From Vombatus ursinus (Eukaryota; Chordata; Mammalia; Diprotodontia; Vombatidae): a DNA stretch of 64,000 nt. Positions 56,638-64,000 of this stretch are shown here, piece after piece. The position numbers and the translations under genes are program-made. The notes beneath the pieces were generated by a model. It made no database searches and was not told the origin of the DNA. It saw only the letters and a program-made list of their open reading frames with translations. Numbering within the stretch: the stretch's first letter is position 1; the number at the start of each line of letters is the position of its first letter. Location of the stretch: NCBI RefSeq assembly GCF_900497805.2, contig NW_020954556.1, forward strand, positions 33,589,843-33,653,842. The letters run 5' to 3'.

Positions 56638-57627
56638 CTTGTCCCCAATTATTAAATGGTCAAAGTATATGAAGAGGCAGTTTTCAGATGAAGAAACTAA
56701 AGCTATCTACAGTCATATGAAAAAAATGCTCTAAATCACTATTGATTAGAGAAATGCAAATTAAAACAACTTTGAGGTACTATATCACACCTATCTGATT
56801 GGCTCACATGACAAAACAGGAAAATGATAAATGTTGGAGGAGATGTGGGAAAGTTGGGACACTAGTGCACTGTTGTGAAATGATCCAACCATTCTGGAAA
56901 CTAATTTGGAACTATGCCCAAAGGACTATAAAGCTGTGCATACAGTGATCCAGTAATACCAATACTAGGTCTGTATCCCAAAGAGATAACAAAAAAGGGA
57001 AAAGGATCCACATGTACAAAAATATTTATAGCAGCTCTTTTTGTGGGGGCAAAGAATTGGAAACTGAAGGAATGCCCATCAATTGGGGAATGACTGAACA
57101 AGGTGTGGTATATGAATATAATGGAATACTATTGTTCCATAAAAAATGGTGAGTAGGTGGATTTCAGAAAAACCTGGAAAGACTTGCATGAACTGATGCT
57201 GAGTGAAGTGAGTGGAACCAGAACATTGTACTCAGTAAAAGCAACATTGTGCGATGACCAACTTTGTTAGACTTAGCTCTTCTGAGCATTGCAATGATCT
57301 AAGACAATTCCAAAAGACTCATGATGGAAAATGCTATCCATATCCAGAAAAAGAACTATGGAGTCTGAATTCAGATTGAAGCATACTCTTTTATCTTCTT
57401 TTTGTTTTTTATTTCTTGTGGTTTTTCCCTTTCATTCTGAATCTTCTTTCACAACATGACTAATATGGAAATATGTTTAATATGATTGTACATGTATATC
57501 CTATATCAGATTGCATGCAGTGTTTTGGGGAGGAGGAGGGTAGAGAGATGGGAAAAATTTAGAACTCAAAATCTTATAAAAATTAATGTTGAAAACTAAA
57601 GATAAGTTAATTAAAAAAAGAAAAGAA
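56638..57627 (+). mobile_element. L1 LINE 3' end (about 1 kb), sense, with target duplication
   Basis: The ORF2 end is recognisable (TTAGAGAAATGCAAATTAAA, ATTCTGGAAACTAATTTGGA, ATTTATAGCAGCTCTTTTTG, CTGATGCTGAGTGAAGTGAG), followed by the 3' UTR (GGAGGAGGGTAGAGAGATGG) and an A-rich tail. AAAAATCAC flanks both sides (56629-56637 and 57628-57636). It is 5'-truncated, as is usual for L1, and lacks any intact frame. The shorter L1 end at 6630 belongs to the same lineage. Confidence 0.9.
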
Positions 57628-57704
57628 AAAAATCACTGTGGCAGTTTAATAGAGAATTGAGAAATGTGAGGCAGGGAAAGCAACTAGAAGGCTATTGCAA
57701 TAAG

Positions 57705-58012
57705 CATTTAGTCAGTCAATAAACATTTATTAAGTAACTACTATATGCCAGGAACTGTGCTAAGTGATGGAGATATAAAAACGGGCAAAAGACAGTCCTT
57801 GCCCTCAAGGAGCTTACAATCTAATGGGGGAAACAAGCAGACAAAAATATGCAATCAACCTATGTACAGGAAAAATAGGAACTAATTGAAAGAGGGAAGG
57901 CACTGGAATTGACAGGGACTGGGAAAGGCATCCTGTAAGATGGAATTTTAGTTCAGATGTGAAGGAAGCCAAGGAAGGCTGGTGGTAGAAGTGAGGAGGG
58001 AGAGTATGGGGG
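57705..58012 (-). mobile_element. Second L2 3' end, antisense, nested in the first
   Basis: CAATAAACATTTATTAAGTA, GACAGTCCTTGCCCTCAAGG, AGCTTACAATCTAATGGGGG, GAAGGAAGCCAAGGAAGGCT. The host L2 text CTATTGCAATA...GTCCAGGC is broken precisely around it, so it is a later insertion. Confidence 0.7.
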
Positions 58013-58299
58013 ACAGTCCAGGCAAGAAGTGATGAGTGCCTGAACTAGAATGGTGGCTGTCTATTTAAAGAGAAGGGGACTTAGATGAGAGATGCTATGA
58101 AGTTACAAAGGACATAAATGATTTGACAACTGATTAGCTATATGAGAATCACACAGGATACTGAAATTGCACACCTGGGAAACTGAGAGGATGGTGGTAC
58201 CCTCTACAGTAATTGCATAGTTTGGAAGAGGGCAAGGGTTTTTTTGGGAAGAACAAAGGAATTTTGAGCAACATAGAGTTCAAAATGTTTAATAGTTTG

Positions 58300-58830
58300 G
58301 GAGGAGAGGGAAGAAACATTTATATGGCACCTAACATGTGCCAAACACTATGCCAAGCACTTTTAACAAATATCTCATTTGATCCTCACAACCCTGAATG
58401 GTAGATAGTATTATTATTCCCATTTTTTAGCTAAGGAAACTGAGGCAAATAGTGCTTTTTGTTTGAGTGAAGTGATGTACTCAGAATCACACAGCGAGTA
58501 CTTACTAAGGCCTGATTTGATCTCATATCTTCCTAAGGGTGGCTAGGTGGTGCAGCAGATAGAAGGCCTGGCGTGGAGTTAGGAAGACCTGAGTTCAAAT
58601 GTGGTTTCAGATACTTACTAGCTGTGTGACCCTGACCAAGTCACTTAACCCTGTTTGCCTCAGTTCCTTCATCTATAAAATGAACTGGAGAAGGAGATGG
58701 CAAACCACTCCAGTATCTTTGCCAAGAAAACCCCAAATGCAGTCACGAAGAGTTGGTCACAACTGAAAACCACTGATCAATAACAACTTTCTGACTCCAG
58801 GCCCAGTCAGTGCTCTATCCACCCCTCCAT
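58300..58830 (-). mobile_element. THER/MIR-like CORE-SINE, antisense, split by MAR1
   Basis: CACCTAACATGTGCCAAACA, CTCATTTGATCCTCACAACC, GGAAACTGAGGCAAATAGTG before the MAR1 copy, and CTTTCTGACTCCAGGCCCAG, GTGCTCTATCCACCCC after it. Confidence 0.8.
58535..58786 (+). mobile_element. MAR1-like CORE-SINE, sense, inside THER
   Basis: GGTGGCTAGGTGGTGCAGCA head, GAGTTCAAATGTGGTTTCAG (B-box-like), AACCACTCCAGTATCTTTGC, tail GAGTTGGTCACAACTGAAAA. It is the innermost element of the nest. Confidence 0.92.
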
Positions 58831-59074
58831 TAACTCTTCTGTCAGTTAGATACATGGGTTTGGAGCTCAGAAGAGAGACTAGGCTCTCTCTATAGATCTG
58901 GGAGTCACCTGTGTAGAAATGATAACTGAACCCATTGGAACAGATAAGTTTGCCAAGAAAGATAATGTTGAAAGAAAAGAAAAGGGGGCCTGGTACAGAG
59001 CCAGGCTGACTAGATTCATTATAAGTTATATATTTTATATTATAGAAGTTATAATAATATACATTATATCAATT

Positions 59075-59328
59075 TTTTGTTCGGTCAATTTCAGTTATGT
59101 TTGACTCTTGCTGACCCCATTTGGGGTTTTCTTGGCAAAGATACTGGAGTGGTTTGCCATTTCTTTCTCCAGTTCATTTTACAGATGAGGAAACTGAGGC
59201 AAACACAGTTAAGTGACTTGTCCAGGGTCACACAGCTAGTAAGGGTCTGAGGTCAGATTTGGACTCATGAAGATGAGTTTCCCTGACTCCAGGCCTGACA
59301 CTCTGTCCATTGCATCACCTAGCTACTC
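59075..59328 (-). mobile_element. MAR1-like CORE-SINE, antisense
   Basis: TTCAGTTATGTTTGACTCTT, CCCCATTTGGGGTTTTCTTG, GGTCACACAGCTAGTAAGGG, TCATGAAGATGAGTTTCCCT, end GCATCACCTAGCTACTCC. One of the better-preserved MAR1 copies. Confidence 0.92.
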
Positions 59329-59399
59329 CATTACATATTATACATAGAGATATAGATATACACACATAAGAGTATATATAAATTAATATAGCATTATAA

Positions 59400-60960
59400 A
59401 TGCCAACCTAATTTGGGCTGTCATCACTGCATAGTCATTTTGTCATTCAACTCTGATTAACTGTCATACTCCACACAGTGATTTTTCCAAACCTCCTTTC
59501 TCCTCAAGTCCACACCTCTATTGCCATCCCTCTCAGCAGGTCACTTTGCTGCTTTATTGAGGATATTGAGTCTATTTGTCATGAGCCTTCTCATATCCCA
59601 ATTTTCTAAACCCCAAAGCCTTTTCACGTCCTCACCCATTATCTCATTTGTTCCAGCCACTCAGGATGAAGTAGGCCTCTTTGCCAAGGCTTACTCTCCT
59701 ATTTGTGTCTTTGATACTAAGAATGTTCAGTCCTTTGATCAGGGGCAAGGACTGTTTTTTCTTCTTTCTATATCTGGTGTTTAGCACAATGCCTGACATG
59801 TAGGAAATTCTAAATCATTGCTTTACCTTATCTACTGGCTTCTTCTCAGTTGCCTAGGAACACACTTATGCCTCTCATAACCTAAAACTAAACAAAAAAT
59901 CTAGAAGTTCCTTTGATCTAGTCATTCCCTTCATCAATTGTCCTATACCTCTCTTCTGCTAAAATTCTAGAAAGAGTTGTCTATATCTATTGCCTTCACT
60001 TCCTAGAGAGAGTGGTCTCCACTGCCTTCACTTCCTCACCACGTATTCAGTGCTTATTCTCTTTCTTTATTCACCCCTTATCCTGATTTACCACTTTCTA
60101 TTAAGGGCACCACAATTATTCTCATCACCATGGTTCTCCAACTTGGAGCCATGCTTGACTCTTCACTCTTCCTTACCACATACATACATCTAATTAGTTG
60201 CTAAGTCTGTCAGTTCTACCTTGCAGCATCCCTCCCAGGCATCCTATTCTTTGTGCTCACTCATCTAGTAGCACAATAATTCAGGCTTTTATCACCTCTG
60301 CTTAGGACTCTTGCCATAGCCTCCTGACTGGTCTCCCTGCCTTTGTTCTCTCCTGTATATGACTCCACCTCCTTTCTTTGTATCTCCTTTCATGTAATGG
60401 TCTCCTTTCTCACTTCTGACTCTGGTTCCCTTCAAGGCCCAGCTCAAGCCCTATATAAAGCCTTTTCTGATTCCCTTTTTATTCTCCAGTACACACACAC
60501 ACACACACACACCACACACCCTTCTCTATTAGTTATTTTTTTTAAACTGTACATGTGGTTTCATTGATATAGGGACCACAAGGTGGAGAAACTCTTTCTA
60601 CCAATGCAGATTGGCATCTGTTGTGTAATTTTTTGTCTTAGAGAATTGACTGGGTTACTGAGAGGGTAAATGACTTACCGAGAATTACACAGCTAGTATA
60701 TGCCAAATACCAGACATGAACCAAGGTCTTCCTGACTTGTAGGTCAGTTCTTTATCCACTATGCCATACTGCTTCTCATTTTGCATTTACGTATCTGTGT
60801 AAATAGTGTTTCCCCAAACCCCTGTTTTAATGTCAACTCCCTGAAAGCAGTCACTATTGGGTTTTTCTTATTCTACCTAGTACCTACCATAATGTCATGC
60901 ACATGAGTGATTCATAAATGCTTGTTAAGTTGCACTGAATGAATATCTGGGACTTTTTTA
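59400..60960 (+). mobile_element. L2-type LINE, sense, 3' half, split by MON1
   Basis: CAAGGCCCAGCTCAAGCCCT and AAAGCCTTTTCTGATTCCCT (about 60435-60475) correspond to the L2 block following the ORF2 end. The terminus appears at 60840-60930 (CATAATGTCATGCACATGAG, CATAAATGCTTGTTAAGTTG). Earlier text (59480-60330) is C/T-rich and reads like L2 ORF2 sense sequence (GACTCTTGCCATAGCCTCCT as in SRLDYCNSL-type sequence), but it is worn. A CA microsatellite lies at about 60490-60520. Confidence 0.6.
60565..60782 (-). mobile_element. MON1-like CORE-SINE, antisense, inside L2
   Basis: GGAGAAACTCTTTCTACCAA, TTGTCTTAGAGAATTGACTG, GAATTACACAGCTAGTATAT, AAGGTCTTCCTGACTTGTAG, CTTTATCCACTATGCCATAC. Same family as 19400 and 52690. 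Confidence 0.72.
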
Positions 60961-62790
60961 TGATTTAGTGGGTTTTTTCTATTTAATGAATAACTAATAA
61001 CTAAAAACCCTGGAGTTTATAAGGAAATAAAACACAAACTTATATTTAGAAGTGTTTTATTTGAGCCTATAGAGTGTAGGGTGTATTCAAGGAAGACTAA
61101 TACCTGTGGTGTGAGGGCTGCTGAGTCTGTTTTAGGGCTGCTTTCCATCTTTGGTGTCCACCTGATCCACCCAACTCTCACCTTTGGCTCCAAAAAGTGG
61201 TAGCATGCACAGTGGCCACACCCCAGCTAACCATTTTGGCAGATGAGCTAAACCAGGTTGAGGGTAACCAAGGTGTCTCAAACCCGATGGTGAGTTAGGA
61301 CAGTGTCTACCCCAAACATGTGAAGACTTTTGGTAGAATGGGCAGATGAGAACAATTTGTTTTAACAGCCATAAAGGCAGCTGAAGCAGGCCATGTGGAG
61401 TGCTTAGAGCTAGGTTAGACATTGAAGATGCCACGGTCATCCACTGTATCTCAAGCCCTCACCAGTCATCTTGACTGTCCTGCTGACAACTGTGTGCACT
61501 CTGCCTCACTTAAATCCAATTTAGACATGAATCAAAAGACATTACTCGTACAATTTTACCATTTTTACCTATCTCAAAGTACTATGGTGACAGGCAAGTG
61601 ACAAAGCAGTAGGTACAGATAAACTGGGAGCTGTGGTCACAACTCTATACAGGAAGCCTAGCCCATAGGTTATCTTCTCATTGGAAGCAGCAGTGCCATC
61701 CAGTAGCCCCTTCCCCCACCCCAACAGCCTTTTAAGGATCACACTGCTCACTTCCTGGTGTGAGAAAGGGGCTAGAAAAGGTGGCCTAAAAATTGTCTGC
61801 TTACCCAGCCCTGGGCTGATTATTACAGCAGGTGGGGATCCCACCCTGAGGTCAAAACACACACACACAGACACACACACAAAATATACGAAAACTTCTG
61901 CAAAGATGATTCCACTCACCATTGGTATGTGGAATGTGCATACACTTACAATCAACACAAAATCTAGTAGACCTGAAAGATGAACAGCTCTTGTGAGAGA
62001 ACTCAGCAGGTATCACATCCAAATAGCAGCCCTGAGTGAAACAAGGCTGACAAAGGAAGGCCAGCTTACTGAAGTTGGAGCTGGATACAAGTTTTCTGGA
62101 GTGGCTGCAATGAAGGGGAGCACTGTGAAGCTGGAGTAGGTTTTGCAATCAAAACTAATTCAGTCAACAAGCTTGTATGCCTCCCAAAAGGAGTGAAGGA
62201 TAGGCTCATGACAATGCAATTGCCACTTTCAGGAAAACATCACGTCACCATCCTTAGTGCCTATGCTCCCACCATGACAAACCCTGATGAGGTCAAAGAA
62301 AAATTTTATGAAGTCCTGGAGACGCTTATCATCCATGGGCCAAAAGAGGACAAACTTATAATTCTGGGTGACTTTAATGCTAGAGTAGGCTCATACTAGC
62401 AGACTTGGTAAGGAGTCCTCGGGAGGAATTGAGTTGGAAACAGCGACAGCAATGGCCGCTTACTACTGAAGATGTGTGTCTCATGATTTTCTCATCACCA
62501 ACACTGTCTTTTGTTTATCGAAATGCAGTAGAACTTTGTGGCTGCACCCTCACGGCAAATATTGTCATTTAACTGACCGTGATTGTAAGGAGAAGAGACA
62601 GACATGATGTGAGAGTGAGGAAGGCAATGTGCGGCACAGAGTGCTGAACTAATCACAGACTTATAAGAATTAACACCAAGAAAATGCAGATGATCCATCA
62701 ACCCGCAGCACACCATCCATACATGAAACCATTGGTTACAACAAATGGAGAAGTTTTGGATAAGTTTACTTACTTTGGCAGTATACTTTC

Positions 62791-62949
62791 ATTTTTCTTT
62801 TTCTTTTTTTTGTGAGGGCAATTGGGGTTAAGTGATTTGCCCAGGGTCACACAGCTAGTGAGTGTTATGTGTCTGAGGCCAAATTTGAACTCAGGTCCTC
62901 CTGACTACAAGGCTGGTGCTCTATCCACTGCATCACCTCACTGCCCCCA
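62791..62949 (-). mobile_element. WSINE1-like SINE inside RTE, perfect 13-bp target duplication
   Basis: T-rich tail, GCAATTGGGGTTAAGTGATT, CAGGGTCACACAGCTAGTGA, TTTGAACTCAGGTCCTCCTG, TCTATCCACTGCATCACCTC. GCAGTATACTTTC lies at 62778-62790 and again at 62950-62962. The reading text of the RTE (KFTYFGSILS) is split exactly here. Confidence 0.95.
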
Positions 62950-63240
62950 GCAGTATACTTTCTAAGGATGTGCACGTTGATAATGAGGTTGACACACACA
63001 TTACCAGAGCTACTTAAATGTTTGAGAGGCTCTGAAGGAAAGTGTGGGGAGAAGAGGTATTAGACTGACTACCAAACTGAAGGTCTACAGAGCCACTGTA
63101 GTAACCTCATTGCTGTAAACCTGTGAAACCTAGACAGTATGCCAGTGCCATGCCAGGAAATAGAATTGCTTCCATTTGAATAGATTTAGGAAGATTCTGA
63201 AGATCACTGGCAGGATAAGATGCCAGACCCTGAGGTCCTT

Positions 63241-63400
63241 TTTTTTTTTTTTTTTTTTTTTTTAGGCAATTGGAGTTAAGTGACTTGCCCAGAGTCACAC
63301 AACTAGTAAGTGTCAAGTGTTTGGTCTGAGGCCGCATTTGAACTCAGGTCCTCCTGACTTCAAGGCCGGTGGTCTATCCACTGTGCCACCTACCTGCCCC
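63241..63400 (-). mobile_element. WSINE1-like SINE inside RTE, antisense
   Basis: A T run of about 25, AGGCAATTGGAGTTAAGTGA, AGAGTCACACAACTAGTAAG, TTTGAACTCAGGTCCTCCTG, GCCACCTACCTGCCCC. AGGTCCTT recurs at 63233-63240 and 63407-63414 as a short target duplication. It is the second WSINE1 in the same RTE copy, in the same orientation. Confidence 0.92.
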
Positions 63401-64000
63401 TAAATAAGGTCCTTTCTTGAACTAAACTTCCAAGCATTCGAACTTTCTTGCAGAGAACACAACTTTTACGGTCTGGCCATGTTGTTCAAATGCCAAATGT
63501 ATGCTTGCCAAAAAGACTATTTTATGGAGAACTCACACAGGGCAAGCGCTCACATGGTGGTAAGAAAAAGCAATACAAGTACTCTCTCAAGGTTTCTCTT
63601 AAAACTCGGAAATTGATTGTGTGACATGGGAGACACCGGCAGAGGACTGCCCAGCATGGTGGGCCCTCATCAGAGAAAGTGCTGTGCTGTATGAGCAAAG
63701 CAGAATTGAAATAGCTCAAAACAAACAAGCGATGTACAGATTTAGAGAATCCACCCCAAGTGTTCACATAGACTATTTGTGCCTGACTTGTGGCAGAGCA
63801 TTCTGAGCTTGTATTGGTCTAATCAGCCACAGTCAGACTTGTAACTTGACTGGAACATAGTGATGTTATTTTGGTCCTCTTCAAGAACAAAGGACAACAA
63901 CCATTTGAGCCTGTGGTTTTAAAATAATCTAATTTTAGAAGCATAAGTAACCCTAGGTTGTTTTGACCAAACAACTTTTTTCTTTCTTTTTATTTTTGAA

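Larger units (their letters stand above)
56220..59020 (-). mobile_element. L2 LINE, antisense, host of four nested insertions
   Basis: Pieces 56220-56637, 57628-57704, 58013-58300 and 58831-59020 join in the order of a reversed L2: CATTTCAGGCATTGGGAACA, GCATGGTCAGACCTGTGCTT, then AATCACTGTGGCAGTTTAAT, AGAAGGCTATTGCAATAAG, then GTCCAGGCAAGAAGTGATGA, GAGGATGGTGGTACCCTCTA, then TGGTACAGAGCCAGGCTG. L1, a second L2, and THER carrying MAR1 fill the gaps. A (TG)n run (56573-56605) also lies within. The order of insertions can be read directly. Confidence 0.75.
61100..63902 (+). mobile_element. RTE-clade LINE (type I), sense, internally deleted
   Basis: Order on the plus strand: probable 5' UTR (61100-61900), endonuclease start (GMWNVHTL at about 61929; IAALSETRLTKEGQLTEVG in a second frame at about 62022), endonuclease core in frame 62193-62399 (ILSAYAPTMTNPDEV, then IILGDFNARVG), and a worn piece to about 62650. 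It then jumps directly to the distal RT end (NTKKMQMIHQPA, KFTYFGS), so the RT core that type I keeps at 1-1928 is absent. The C-terminal part follows (LPKRLFYGELTQGKRSHGG; WETPAEDCPAWWALI; a zinc-finger-like CLTCGRAF then ACIGLISH), and the 3' end TCAAGAACAAAGGACAACAA. Stops and shifts throughout. Two WSINE1-like SINEs split the C-terminal part. Confidence 0.85.

Noticed and set aside
62193-62399. Frame with GDFNARVG as a host nuclease gene
   Set aside because: This is the APE-type endonuclease of an RTE LINE, continuous with its other domains and 3' end.
1-63902. The antisense RTE at the left edge and the sense RTE at the right edge as ends of one large inverted duplication
   Set aside because: They keep different parts of the element and their neighbours do not match; two independent insertions explain them.

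Overview
The window looks like AT-rich, non-coding DNA from a marsupial nuclear genome. The evidence is its repeats: marsupial CORE-SINEs (MAR1-, MON1- and THER/MIR-like), several copies of a short poly-T-tailed SINE whose core matches WSINE1, L2 and CR1/L3 LINEs, RTE-clade LINEs and a marsupial-type L1 3' end. WSINE1 is known from Australian marsupials, and the SINE typical of the opossum Monodelphis was not seen. An australidelphian (for example a dasyurid, koala or wallaby) is therefore the best guess. This is inference from remembered family consensus sequences; no database was searched.

I find no intact host gene, rRNA, tRNA or CRISPR array. Every reading frame with recognisable homology is decayed LINE coding sequence (endonuclease or reverse transcriptase). 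The window is best read as a gene desert or the inside of a very long intron.

Layout: 0-2 kb is an antisense RTE LINE (type I) ending at a mariner-like MITE. 2-6.8 kb holds L2 pieces, a hAT remnant and an L1 3' end. 8.6-13.7 kb holds SINEs, hAT MITEs, CR1 and L2. 14.8-17.4 kb is an antisense RTE (type II) with SINEs and microsatellites inside it. 18.6-26.7 kb is an L2-dominated block. 30-36.7 kb holds CR1, a long antisense type II RTE and an RTE C-terminal fragment. 36.7-40.8 kb is the longest stretch with almost no recognisable transposon; it contains a CpG-enriched patch with a 49-bp tandem duplication. 40.8-55.5 kb is mixed repeats, including one or two possible solo LTRs. 56.2-59.0 kb is a nested pile (L1, L2 and THER inside L2, and MAR1 inside THER). 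59-61 kb is L2. 61.1-63.9 kb is a sense-strand type I RTE with an internal deletion and two later SINE insertions.

There are no gene partnerships to describe. What can be read is insertion order: L2, CR1 and RTE are oldest, MIR/THER and hAT come next, and MAR1, WSINE1 and the L1 are youngest, several with clear target-site duplications. No convincing new biological system was found. The least explained segment is the CpG-enriched region near 38.4-39.5 kb. Edges of old repeats are accurate only to a few tens of bases.
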